DNA of 52,243 nucleotides from Penium margaritaceum (GCA_023375785.1 SZWC01002429.1:81358-133600), one strand, 5' to 3'. Positions 39,672 to 50,766 are shown, counted from the stretch's first letter. The notes: generated by a model from the letters alone, not told the origin. Made by a program: numbers and translations.

Positions 39672-41045
39672 GGACCAGCGGACGCGGACGGGTCTGCCGG
39701 CCCGGAAGTGTTAAAATTGAGATCGTTAAAGCATAGTTGACTACGATCAAGAAAATTGCAACCAATCGCAATTCAGCTATGAAGCTCCAACACAGATGTC
39801 TTGTTCATCAGGAACTCCTGGCATGCGATAACTCAAAATAAAGTACAAGTCCAATTCCAGTTCCCAGGTACAAGTACGATATGTCAAAACATCTCCTCTT
39901 GGAAGAATACAGTGTCGATGTTGAGTCTTGCTTCTAAATCCTGAAGCTCCGGCAAACCTTGTGATGCCGTTCACTTTGTTCGCCCTGTGCAGTGAATAGT
40001 GCAAGATGGCAATCTGTTGTCAGGAGCCGGCAGGTGCTTTGGGGTGCGGTCACACCGAGTCTTGCTGTTCTTTCAGAAACCCCCATCGTATCCATGAAGC
40101 TCCACTTGATTTATGCATTTGTCGTGGACCGTCGATCCTGTAAAGACAAATTTTCTTGAGCCCAAAAACTGAGTTTTGTAGTCGATCTGCTGATCAACTA
40201 TCAAACTTTGTCTGGAGAGTGTTCGGCTCCTCTGTGCTTCTTACGCTCGCACCTCGTTACCTCTCCACGTCAGCACCCCACCTGATCTCTTCTCTTGCTT
40301 CGAGCCATTTGCTGTATTAGTACAATGACTACCGGAGTATATGGTGCACCTTAGTAGATGTCTGACATGAACAGGTACACGATGGACAGGGGGAGGCATG
40401 GGATTACCCTCTCTCTTGACCCCTAGAGCAGAGTAGAGCAGTAGTGTGGAGTAGCATAGGTGATGGTGGGGGAGGGGAGAGATTGGCATCTCTCCCCTCC
40501 CACACTGTTGTTACGCTCTGTATTGGTTTGGGACATGTCTTCATTTTTCCCTTTTACAAGAGGAAGGACCAGCAGACGCGGACGAGGCTGCCGGCGTGGA
40601 GGGGCAAGCAGAGCTCAAAGGGGCTACCGGCCCGGAGGGACCAGCGGACGCGACTGGAGCTGCCGGTTCGGAGGGACCAGCGGACGCGACTGGAGCTGCC
40701 GGCCCACAGGGACCACGTGATGCAAATGGGTCTGTCGGCCCGAAGGGACCAGCAGGCGCGGACGGGGCTCCTGGCGCGGAGGGGCCAGCGGATGCGGACG
40801 GGGAAGTCGGTGCGGAGGGGCCAACGGACGTGACTGAGGCTACTAGCTCGGAGGGGCCAGCGGACGCGATCGAGGCTGCCGGCCCGAAGGGGCCAGCGGA
40901 TGCGACTAGGGCTGCCGGCCAGGAGGGGCCATCGGATGCGACTGGGGCCGTTGGCCCGGAGGGGCTAGCGGACGCGACTAGGGCTGCCAGCCCGGGGAGG
41001 CCAGCGGACGCGACTGGGGCTACCAGCTCGGAGGGACAATGTGAT
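39672..41045 (-). repeat. 36-bp minisatellite between integrase and RT of copia A (split by the insert 39709-40561)
   Basis: Units of 36 bp (12 codons; plus-strand consensus GGACCAGCGGACGCGACTGG then AGCTGCCGGCCCGGAG) repeat about 13 times at 40565-41045 with one more unit at 39672-39708 across the insert. In sense frame it encodes Pro/Ala/Ser repeats like PVASAGPSGPAA. Element A1 retains about three units at 4071-4190. It lies in the usually variable integrase-RT linker. Confidence 0.9.
39709..40561. mobile_element. Solo-LTR-like insertion in the minisatellite of copia A
   Basis: About 850 bp without coding potential. Left end TGTTAAAA, right end TTTTACA (40552-40558), i.e. TG...CA with imperfect inverted ends. 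GGAAG occurs immediately left (39704-39708) and at 40562-40566, three bases after the CA. The minisatellite resumes on the far side. No full element of this LTR family is in the window; orientation is unknown. Confidence 0.6.
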
Positions 41046-42490
41046 GTGTTGCCCGGAAGCGACAGGACAGGGGACGGACTCACCACTCTCCCCCCGTGAC
41101 GGGAGGGACACCGACGAGCCAGAGGGAACAAGGTCACGAGGAAAGAGCTCCTCAAAGAAGAGGGCATCGCGGGACTCAATGATGTAGTGCCGGGAGGGAT
41201 CCTAGAAGCGCCATGCTTTGGACTGACGGGAGACACTGAGGAAGGTACAAGGACGTCCATGGGGGGCGAGCTTGCAGCCCTATTGCGGGGCATGTAGCCA
41301 CGAAGCCTGGACACGAGCCAGGCACAACAGTCAGTACGCTCACCACACCAGTGCTGGTACGGCGTAGACTGGCGGGGAAAGGGTCCGTGGGGAATCTGAT
41401 TCCAGACCCACATCATGTAGGCCATGGCTTTGAAGTAGAAGCCATCGCAGACGCCTGACTTGACCCACATGGTGCGGAGGGCGTCAGTCATGATGTTGTT
41501 CCACTGCTCGGAGACGTTGTTCTGGGCCGGTGTGTAAGGTGTCGATTTCTTGTGGTGGATACCACGGGAGGCGAGAAAGGTCGTGGTCTCTCCCGTTTAC
41601 TCTCCACCACGATTGGAGCAAAAGCGGCGGAGAGGCTGGCCACACTTACGCTCCGTACGGACAAGCCAGTCCCTAATGGTCGGAGCGACATCGCTCTTCT
41701 GCCGAGGGAAGAAAACCCAGCGGTAGCGAGAGTTGTCGTCAGTGAGGGTGAGGACATAACGACCATGCTCCTCGACGGACTCAGTAGGGAGAGGACCCAT
41801 GACATCAGAATGGACGAGGTCCAGAGGGGCTGACGCACGGGAGAATGACTGAGGGTAGGTGCAATGGTGCATCTTGCCCTGAGCGCAATCAATGCACTTT
41901 GTGGGACACGACCAAGGGAAGAAGTCCGGGTCTAGGCCCTTGGCCGGCTGGGTGCGGAGCATGCTATCGACGTGAGCAGAGTACACGTGGCAAAGGCGGC
42001 GCTACAAGAGATGTGTGTGTTATGGTGAGGGTGTGCTGGTGACAAAGACATGGCTTGTCGGGGCAGATGGGGAGGGGACGGAGGGAGGGGAGGACAGACG
42101 AGGTACGTGCCACAAGTTGTCATGGGCGGTGGCGTGCAGAACGACAAGACCGAACGGACATAACGACATAGTGCCAATGCCACGCGAGTCTAGATCGTCC
42201 CTGCTCATGCTGTCAAGGACAATGACGGACAGAGGGTTGAGCTCAAGACATGGGACAAAGAGGACTTCGGTCACGAAGACATCATCGGCATGACCACGGT
42301 AACAAACGACGCCGACGCCGCAGACATGTAACACCTGTCCAGAGCCCGTCCGGACACCGGACACATCGCCAACAGGACCAAACACACTGAGGGCCTTGCG
42401 AGAGGCGGTTATGTGATGCGTGGCCCCGAAGTCAATGATCCAGTTCTCGGCAGGGTCCCGGACCGGACTCGCCAAAAAACTAACAGTCAC
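41046..42490 (-). pseudogene. Copia A protease-integrase
   Basis: Sense order: NWIIDFGATHHITA (retropepsin active site, intact D-F-G), VLFVPCLELNPLSV, zinc region LCHVYSAHVDSM with CIDCAQGK, core LVHSDVMGPLP (Asp), RFCSNRGGE (the second catalytic Asp is Asn, near 41613), QNNVSEQWNN (Glu), then MAYMMWVWNQIPHGPFP and HYI-type linker blocks. A TGA after STPSP (42022-42020) and a TAA after NRGGE break it. A long open linker frame runs from 41491 into the Pro/Ala minisatellite. Confidence 0.87.
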
Positions 42491-42868
42491 ATGGCAGCAA
42501 GCAAGAGACGCGGATGCGGTGGATGGTGGCGCGAACCGAGACTACCAATCATGAAGCCACGCGGTGTCATCATAGAGAGGGGCATAAGAGAGCATGGGAG
42601 ACGACGAGATGGACGAGAGAGGAGGACACGACCACAGCTCAATCACAGTCATGCAGGGTAGGGTAAATGGGCAAAAGGTGACGCAACTCGCACTTCCCTA
42701 GGAGGGAGGGCGAGGCAGGCCGAGCTAGAGCACGATGAACTCCTCCAACTGACACTCACGTGTGGACGGTCCGAGGGTGTAGACGGAGTACAGAGTGACA
42801 GCGCCGTAGCGCGGATAGGAGGACTGTACCAGAGATGGAAACGGAGGCATCGACGGCTGCGGATGGTG

Positions 42869-44209
42869 CTACTGCGGAGCTAGCGACGGTGGGACCAGTT
42901 TGGCTGTCAGAGGAGTGGAGTTACCGGATAGGGTGGAGGCATCAGGGCCGGCGAAAGCTACGGCAGCAAAGGCGAGACGACGCTCATACTGGTGATGCAT
43001 GGTGGTGATGACGCGCGCCTCATCTATCAGTAACGGGCACGTATACCACCCGTATCCTGGCTGGCCACAGTTGTGGCATACCGAGCCACCACCAATAGAC
43101 CTGGTCGGTTGCTGCTGCTGCGGGCCCTTGCCCTTCTTTCCCTTACACTTCTTCTTCGCTGGCGATGAGGAGCTGGTGGTTGCAACTGCTACGGGGGAAG
43201 CGACAACCACGTAGGTGACGGCAGGGGAGGCGAGGGCCCCTGTGTGCTGGATGCGGGACTCCAGACGAGCCTCCTCAATCCTGAGAAAGAGCTCGTATGC
43301 CCAGGGCATGAGGGTGCCTTGGGCCGCCATGGTGGAAAGGACATCCTGGGTGTACTTGACGAAGACGCCGGTGTATGCATTGGCGGTACCGCGATTGATG
43401 GTGAGGAGTGCGGCAAGAGGGGGTGGAGGAGAGATGCCTAGGCGACGGAGGATGTCCACAGCCTGTTGCCAGTGAGAGGTGACCGTCTCGGTCTCCCCCA
43501 TGTGCAGGGAGTTGAACTCCCGCAGTAGACGGCTGGTCTCAGCCTCGCTGGATAGGCGATGGGGATGGGTGAGGATGTGCTATGCGGCTGCAGGGTCTGG
43601 GGTCCCGCCATTGGTGAAGTCACTGAGGAAGGGCTCTAAGGCTAGGCGTGATGCCGAAGGAGCGACTAGGACGAGGGCGCGTACGGCGCGACCAGCGTCA
43701 TACAGCTGGTCGGCCTGGGTGGAGTCGTATGAGAGAGTGTAGTATGCTCACAAGCCCTCACCCTGTGCCCGGATGCGGAAGCTGAGTTCCCAGCTTCGGA
43801 ACTGCTTGCCGGCCTGAAGCGGTGGGGGCGAGATCTCAAAGTCCTTTGACCTACGGCCAGCACCCAGAGTGGGGCCAAGGACCGAAGTCACTGTCTGCAG
43901 CTGACGCTAGGTCTGCTGTTGTGCCATGTAATGCGTGGCAGCAGACACAGCAAGGTTGGTGTGCCCGGGAGGGAGGAAAGACGACAGGACATTGGTGTAA
44001 GTCTATGATGCCAACAACTACAATGCTGCAAGTTGCTACGTTAGTGCGACAAGCTATTATTGAATGGCGGCCAGGGGGTCGGAGGCGCAGGCGACCAATC
44101 CTGTGGACTGCTGCTGTTGTTGTTGCTGCTACTGTAGGTGCTGCAAGAAAGGGGGGCTGGGGGTTCCCCCAACAGAGGAGGAACCATCCCCACTAGGGTT
44201 GTTAGCCAT
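42869..44209 (-). pseudogene. Copia A gag
   Basis: ATG 44209-44207 (MANNPSGDGSSSVGG) is conserved with A1. A short polyglutamine tract with TAG codons follows, then KDFEISPPPLQ, FRSWELSFRIRAQGEGL, DQLYDAGRAVRAL, and the open stretch 43501-42869 (MGETETVTSHWQQAVDILRRLG ..., first residues only) with PWAYELFLRIEEARLESR. A zinc knuckle CHNCGQPGYGWYTCP carries Tyr instead of His, preceded by a Lys-rich KKKCKGKKGKG. Stops between the ATG and 43501 all lie in one frame. Confidence 0.85.
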
Positions 44210-45577
44210 GCTCGGTTTTGTTGTCCCTTTGGATTTTTATTGTGTGAGCTACTGACGTCAGCATTGACGTCAGTAACAATGTCAGCCTGGGATGGCTGAC
44301 GTCAGCAGCAGCTACTGCGCTAACTGCATGGTTGCTGCTGTAGATTTCTTTCCTTTTTTGTGTTGATGACATCAGTAGTGACGTCAGCTGAGGATTGCTG
44401 ATGTTAGTAGCAACTGTTGCTGGAGCTGCTACTATGTCAGTTGTACGACAACAGATGTTACTGTTGTAGTAACTACTACAATCGCCACTGCTCCTGCTGC
44501 TGGTCTGCTGTTGCAGCTACTGCTACTACTGTTGCTGTTGCTGCAACTGTTGGTGCAGCAGCGGCTGCTGCTACTGAAGTTGCTGTTACTGTGGTTGTTG
44601 TTGTCACTACTCTTATAGTAGCAGCTGATGCTGCTATTACTGTTGCTGCTACTAAGTTGCTACATGCTGTTATGGCTACTATGGCTGCTACAACGCTGTG
44701 GCAGTGGCTGCAGCCGCTACAACCACCGCCACAATAGTGTTCCCCTTTTTTCTTTTCATTTGTTAGTCACAGCGAGCTTGCTGCTAGCTGTGAGTAGCGA
44801 GCTCGCTACTCGCTGCTTGCTGTTCGCTGCTCGCTGTGAGCAGCGGACTTGTTGCTTGCAGCTCGCTGCTCGCGGTGAGCAGTGGGCTACGAGCAGCTCA
44901 AGCTGCTGCTACTACTATTGGCTACTGCTGCAGTGGATGCTGCTGGCTACTACCGGGTGCTACTCACTGTTGTTGCTGTTGCAGCCGGCTCCTGCTGTTG
45001 CTGCTCACTATTGTTACTGCTGCTCGCTGCCGCTACTGCTGCTGCTCGCTACCTCTACTGCTTTCTGTTGCTACTTTTGCTGCTCGCTACTGCTATTGCT
45101 ACTACTACTGCGAGCTACTACTCCTGGCTGCTATTGCTGCTTGCTACTGTAGGCTATTGTAGCTGCGAGCTGCTACAAGCTGCTGCTACTGCTGGCTGCT
45201 ATTGCTGCGCACAACTGTTGCTGGCTGCTGCTGCCACTGCTCGCTGCTATTATAAGCTGTTGGTACTGCTACAGGCTATTGTTGCTTCCAGTCAGTGCAC
45301 CTGGGTGACGTCACCGCGTGTGTCGTCGCCAGCAGGTGTCCGACGCGGTCTGCCGCTCACCTCCTCACCTCACGCGTGAGGACCAGTGATGCCGGAAAAA
45401 TGCGGCAGCATTTCCCATGGCCCAGTGGCCGTGGGAAAAAATCTAACGCCGCTATCAGGTGGGTGAATGCTACCAGAAAAAATCCGGCAGCATTTCCCCT
45501 GCACTAGCGCGTATGGGGGTCCCCTGGCGTAGTCAGGTACCTGTATGCCTGTTGTCTGCTGTTGTTGCTACGCTCTG
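44210..45577 (-). mobile_element. Copia A 5' leader: TGACGTCA cluster and CAG triplets
   Basis: Next to gag, four TGACGTCA octamers (44253-44260, 44265-44272, 44297-44304, 44379-44386) plus a decayed TGACATCA (44367-44374). 44400-45290 is degenerate CAG triplets in sense orientation. 44765-44890 is the GCTCGCTGCTCGCTG block also seen in A1. 45295-45577 is the conserved segment next to the PBS with two GGCAGCATTTCCC copies. Same order as A1. Confidence 0.85.
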
Positions 45578-45589
45578 GCTCTGATACCA
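45578..45589 (-). promoter_or_regulatory. Primer-binding site of copia A
   Basis: Plus-strand GCTCTGATACCA; sense TGGTATCAGAGC, initiator tRNA-Met 3' end; directly abuts the 5' LTR. Confidence 0.92.
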
Positions 45590-46403
45590 AGCTATAAACT
45601 ACTAAAGCACTGGTTGGGGCACTAGCGTTGTTGATGCAGTTTGTTGGCTTCCACGCTCGTTGCTTAGTCTACTGCCCCCTCAGTCTGCCGCTTTAGAGTC
45701 AAGGTCTGAGTGCCCTGGGTTTGTTACTCATAAGTGCGCTCGCGAGTGTTAGCGCCAGAAAGCAGCTGAAAAGTGCAAGTGACTGATTAGGAATGAAGAA
45801 TGAACAACAATGGGAGACCCCTCCAAGTTCTAGCTCCCCTACCTCCCAACTCTGTAGAGCTTGTTACTCAGCTAACCAGCCAATCAAAACATAGACCTAT
45901 TCTCTTGCGGGCAGGGTTTTCTTGGTGAGCCGTGCCAGCTGGCCGACAGCCCAAAACCCGGGCGTCGTCCGTTTTGCCTCAAAACTGGACCATACCATAA
46001 TACCAATGCTGCAAACGCAGTCGTGCAGTCAGAAACAGCTAGAAGAATAGCAGCGAGGAGTCATCGCTGCCCGAACCCAGGCATTGCCTACGGTAGTCTA
46101 TGGTGCCAAACAATGTCACGCTGACATGACACTTTGACCCTAAGCAGAGCATGAAGCTGCAGACGCAATGGTACAGTTAGCTCCAGCGCTCGGCAAAGAC
46201 AGCATCTGCAATGGCAGTGACCGTCGGCGGCCGGACCGCCGAGGAGGCCTGCCGATGGAGCTGAGTACGTCGCTGCAGGGAGGAGGCTCCAACGAACTGC
46301 ATGCAGACCTCAGCGTGCGTCGGCTCCACTAGACGACACTCCAAGAGCGACGAGTCTCGCCGTCAGTCATCTGCATACCGATGTACACAAGCCAGGAGGA
46401 CAC
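45590..46403 (-). repeat. 5' LTR of copia A, main part (rest at 51405-51444)
   Basis: Aligned with 36891-37700 and with both parts of the A1 LTR. Interrupted at GAGGACAC by element D, 40 bp from its sense start; the missing piece (ATCACAACAGAGCACAATGA to ACCAACA) follows D. Confidence 0.92.
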
Positions 46404-47047
46404 TGAGAAGATGTGTGGAAGCTTCCTAGTGACACAGCCGCTAACTAGGCATAAGTGCCTGGACAGATGGTGACGACAGCCACAAGTCGTGCACACACCG
46501 GCAAGGGTCTGGCTTGGAGACACAAGGCAAAGTGTCAGAATGCTTCAATAACATTTGTAGAGAGAGATGACAAATGACAGGTCCTTGGCATAAGTACCTG
46601 CCGCGGCGCACGGCGGGTGTCGCACGCGGCAATGCAAGATCTGTCCAAAAACCGGCCCAAAACCACTGTTTTGGCCGTAACTCTACGTAGACATATCAGA
46701 ACGCTACGCCTTCTGAACCTAGACATGCAAACGCAAAAGCAAGACACTACGACTGGTCACATGCATGCATCCAGCATCAAGCTGTGGACACACAATACAA
46801 AAACATGCAAATCGGGCCCACGACCAGTCCATCGATAAACTCATGTGTGCTACAGAAAAACTGTAGGAGGTCCTGGGTAGCGTCAAGAGCTCTGGAACGG
46901 TCGTCAGTCAGCTCCAGGATGGTAGTCTGCCACCAGATGACGCACCGGTGCTTCCAGGGTCCACATCAGGGATCTGCACGAGTGTGGACACGGCCGAGTG
47001 GTCACAGTAAACTGTACAGGTCGACAAGAACGTCACAAGTCACAACA
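46404..47047 (-). repeat. 3' LTR of copia D
   Basis: Sense TGTTGTGACTTGTGACG to CATCTTCTCA. Shares with 50767-51404 nearly continuous alignment (ACAGGTCCTTGGCATAAGT, GTGTCGCACGCGGCA, GGCCCAAAACCACTGTTTTG, ATGCATCCAGCATCAAG). Confidence 0.93.
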
Positions 47048-47057
47048 CTCCCCTATG
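47048..47057 (-). promoter_or_regulatory. Polypurine tract of copia D
   Basis: Sense CATAGGGGAG directly before the 3' LTR start TGTTGTGA. Confidence 0.75.
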
Positions 47058-47154
47058 ACCCGATGGTACGCATGTCCATACACGTGTAGCACTCAGACGA
47101 GTGCAAAACAAGGGCAACAAAAAATGTGATACGGACACGTACACACCCCACACT

Positions 47155-47800
47155 CAACCACTCTCAGGCAAGGGGTGAAGTCCAACAGAACGAATGGCTA
47201 CCAGGAACTTTCCGCGTGCTAGTGCTTTTGTCAAGAAGTCAGCACGCTGCATGTCAGTACCAACCCAAATGACGTAGATCACGTGTCACTCCACCAGATC
47301 ACGTACGAAGTGATACTCAACCGCAATGTACTTCGATTGAGCATGAAAGACACCAGAGTTCTCCGCAATGGCAAGAGCACTCTGGTTGTCGCAGCGAAGC
47401 ACAATGGCGGATACTGTATGGCCAGAGCTACATTCTCTACCTCCGATGAGCTACGTGAAATGCAGCCCTGCTTCCCGTTGCGCCAAGACACAGCGGTACC
47501 ACCGAGCAGGAACACGTAACCGGTGCGACTGAGTCCATCTGGGCTACAGGCCCAGTCGCTGTCGGTGTAGCAGTCAAGGACAACGAAACACTGCCGACAA
47601 AAGCAGAGTCCGAGGTACGGTGTGGAGACCACGTATCGCACCACTCGCACAGCCGTGTGAAGGGCTCTAGCGCGTGGAGCCTGCAAAAACTGGGCAAGTA
47701 GGTTGTCGGAAAATGCGATGCCAGGATGTGTGGTAGTGACCAGGTACATCAGAGATAAGATGCGATAGAGGTACAGGGTCACATCCACTATCTCCCCCAG
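47155..47800 (-). pseudogene. Copia D RNase H
   Basis: DVTLYLYRILSLMYLVTTTHPGIAF, RVVRYVVSTPYLGLCF, LDCYTDSDWACSPDGLSRTGY (Asp), AVSWRNGKQGCISRSSSEVENVAL, then a frameshift into a region ending MQRADFLTKALARGKF and IRSVGLHPL before the stop. The AEAEY Glu block reads SEVENVAL. The order matches element A. Confidence 0.87.
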
Positions 47801-48871
47801 CTATGTGGGATCGTCAACCTTCAGGGCATGTTGCCCGTCAGGTATAAGAGGTGTGGAAGCCGTGGGCACTACGTCGAGAAGGTCGCTGAAGCGCTCCCCC
47901 ACAACACGTGCGTATCGGGCCTGATGCAGTAGTAGAGTACGACGTCTGCGGTCTTGCACGATCTCCATGTCAAGAAACACCATTGCAGGACCAAGGTCCT
48001 TCATCCTATAGGAAGTCTGGAGGATAGCCTTGGCATCCTTCACGGCCTCCAATTAAGGGGACACGATGAGAAGGTCGTTGGCATAGACCAGGATAGCAGT
48101 GAATCTCTCAGGCGTCTGTCGGATGAAGAGAGAGGGATCTACCTCGCTCTATACATATCCCGCACGAGTCAGGGTGCCAGTGATCTCCTCGTTCCAACAC
48201 CGCGGAGACTACTTGAGGCCGTACAAGGACTTGCGCAAGCGCCAGACCTTGTCACCATCCTCAAAGCCGGGTGGCTGAGCCACGTAAATCTCCTCATCCA
48301 AAGAGCCATGGGGGAACGCATTGTTCACATCCATCTGGTGCAGTTCTTCGTCATGCTGCGCCACTACACTGAACAGAGCTTGAGCTGAGGTCATGCGGCC
48401 GACAGGGGAAAAGGTGTCAGTGTAATCAATGGCCTCAATCTGAGAGTACCCCTTGAAGACCAAGCGAGCCTTTTGGCATTCCAGTGAGCCATCCGGCTTC
48501 ACCTTCTTGCAAAAGATCCACTTCACCTGAATAGCCTTCTTCCCAAGTAGAAGGTCGACTAGCTCGTAATCTTTGTGCTCTCGGATGGCACAGAGCTCAT
48601 CCTCACAAGCAACACGCCAAGCGTCAGCATCCTGTGATGAGAGAGCTTCCCTTCGTGTGCCCGGGTAAGGCGCCATAGAGGGAGAGCTCTGCGTAGCAAG
48701 AGCGCACGCCTCAGTGCTAGGTCTGACGACCACAAGATCGGCTGCTGCATCACAAGCGATATGAAACTCACGAGTGACAAGGTCGTGCCTTACGGGGCAC
48801 GCTGGATGTACCTCTGCATGCTCAGTGTGAACACTCAGGCCTAGGGCCTTTGTGAAGGGATCACCACTCAC
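47801..48871 (-). pseudogene. Copia D reverse transcriptase
   Basis: SGDPFTKALGL entry, then AWRVACEDELCAIREHKDYELVDL, KWIFCKKVKPDGSLECQKARLV, YSQIEAIDYTDTFSPVGR, ELHQMDVNNAFPHGSLDEEIYV, SLYGLK followed by a TAG where Gln is expected (48211-48209), SPRCWN. The catalytic YVDD is YAND (48086-48066 region), YRMKDLGPAMVFLDMEI follows. One frame throughout, with three stops. Confidence 0.9.
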
Positions 48872-49884
48872 GATGTTGTGTCCTCAAGGCAAACCCCGAG
48901 CATGATCGTTCGGAGCGTCCGCAGCTGTGTGCCTCCTGAGGTCCCAAGGCACGTGTAAATGCGCATGGCGCATCGCCAGTAGTCGGCTGTAGGCTTGGCA
49001 CTCTCCTGAATAAGGGAGTGAAAGGCACGGATGTGTGCGGCACGGGTGGCATGCGTCTCTACAGCAAGTAGGGACAATGCTAGGTCCCAGCCCCCGCGTG
49101 GATCTGCGTCAGTGCCTGTGCCCGCCACGCCAAGGAATGAGCAGAAGTCGACGACGATCTCGCGCGGTATGGCTTAGAGAAGTCCGCGTATCGCCCTAGC
49201 TGCTGTCAACACCTGAGCTAGTTCCTTAGTCTGATACGGACTGTGGTAGTAGGGCCACACGCCCTCTGAACTGGCCCAGACCTGAAAGAGGATCTCCCAG
49301 CAGTCAAAGTCGTCCTCACTGACATACCGTGGGGGCAGCATCTCGAAGTCCTTGGGTTGCCACTCCATAGGGAGAGCAACCACAAGCTGAGAAGGACGAG
49401 GGAAGGGAAAGACGTGGGGAAGAGGGAAGTCGCTGGGATGGAGATCAAGCGACGATCGAAACTCCACAAAGCGAGACGTGTGTGGGGCCCGAGAGCTCGT
49501 CTGAAGCTGGCGGATACGATCCTGAAGCACACGAATCTCGCGCTCCGGGGAGTCACCCTCCATGCCTGGCATGTTTGGATCCTCGTCCGAAGGATCAAGA
49601 GGTGGCGGGTCGGCTCTAGCTCCTATCTCCAATGCTGGAGCTGACTGCTGCGTAGAGGGTGCGACCCCGGCCGATCCTTCAAAAGTCTGTCGTGGAGTCG
49701 TGGAATGTCCTCGAAGAAGCTCGGTAAGTGTACGGATGGCGTGAATCTACTCCCGCTGCATGCAACGCATCTCGTCCTGCTAGCTCCGCAAGTCCTCAAT
49801 GGCCTGCGAACGTGGGCTCATGACCCCTGAGGAGGAAGAAGAGGGATCTAGTACCCTCTTTCCCTTCTTGTCAGACGGAGCCAT
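48868..49884 (-). pseudogene. Copia D gag, C-terminally truncated
   Basis: ATG 49884-49882 (MAPSDKKGKRVLDPSSSSSG). A single frame with only three stops (two TAG, one TAA) runs to TGA at 48870-48868. Residues around REIRVLQDRIRQLQTSS suggest a short coiled coil. The core DFEMLPPRYVSEDDFDCWEI, FQVWASSEGVWPYYHSPYQ and VLTAARAIRGLL aligns with gag of A. It ends THATRAAHIRAFHSLIQE, IYTCLGTSGG; no zinc knuckle remains. Confidence 0.82.
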
Positions 49885-50754
49885 GGTGCCGCTCATTATG
49901 GGCCGAGACGTCAGCGTGGTCGAATTGCAAAAGCGTGTGCATCTCTCAAGAAGTTAAAACGCTGGCAGTTTTTCACCCTCTGACAAAAAATTTCACGAAG
50001 GCAAGTGCTAACGTCAGCAAGAATTTGCTGACGTCAGCAAGACCTGATGACGTCAGCAAGTGAAGATGCTGACGTCAGCTCGCCTTTCCCCCTCCTCTTT
50101 ATGTCAACCCTCACAGCTACTACGTGAGCTGGCAACTGCTTCGCAGCAGCAACACGGGAGCTACGCGGAAGCTACGCAACAGCTTCCGCACTGCTGTTGC
50201 TGGGCTCATCGTCAACTGCAACAGCAGCCACGCGGCTGCGTGCAGAGCGGCCGCCTGGCCGCTGCGCACTCGGCTATGGCAGCAGCCGCATGCTGCTGCT
50301 GTTGTTGCTACTACGCGCTGCAGTTGCTGCACGCTGCTGTAGTCGTCGCTCGCTACTGCCACTACTGCTATTGCGCCGCTGCTGTTGCCACTGCTGCTAC
50401 TGCGTTGCTGCTACTGCCGCTGCTGCTGCACTAATACTGTGCTGCTATTGCCGCTGCTGCTGCTGCTATCGCTGCTGTTGCTGCAGCCGCTAGTGCTGCG
50501 CTGCTACTGTGCTGCTGCCCCCGCACGCTGCTGCTGTGGTGCTGCCGCCGCTACTGCTGTGCTGCAACTCTGTTGCACTGCTGTTGCCGCTGCCGAATGC
50601 TGCTGGTGACTCTAGTCTCACATGGTGATGGTGAGCAACGTCGACGGCGGTCTGCTGTTGTCGACAGGTCCCTGTGGATCTGTTGCAGTTGTGGCTCTCA
50701 TTGTTGCTCCTCTGTTGCGTCTTTGCTGCGCAGCTCGGGGAGAACTGTCTCACC
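49885..50754 (-). mobile_element. Copia D 5' leader: four ACGTCAGC repeats and CAG triplets
   Basis: ACGTCAGC occurs at 50011, 50031, 50050 and 50072, i.e. every 19-22 bp, in the setting TGCTGACGTCAGCAAG; a further GACGTCAGC is at 49909. 50120-50620 is degenerate CAG triplets in sense orientation (plus CTG/CTA/TTG and GCC-type variants). The same order as the A and A1 leaders. Confidence 0.85.
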
Positions 50755-50766
50755 TCTCTGATACCA
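50755..50766 (-). promoter_or_regulatory. Primer-binding site of copia D
   Basis: Plus-strand TCTCTGATACCA; sense TGGTATCAGAGA, initiator tRNA-Met 3' end with one mismatch; abuts the LTR. Confidence 0.88.

Noticed and set aside
40596..41099. Collagen-like protein gene on the plus strand
   Set aside because: It is the antisense of the copia A linker minisatellite; the sense frame continues integrase.
50008..50080. CRISPR-like regularly spaced repeat
   Set aside because: Units are 8-12-bp palindromes with spacers of about 10 bp inside a retrotransposon leader of a eukaryote; no spacer-sized variable segments.
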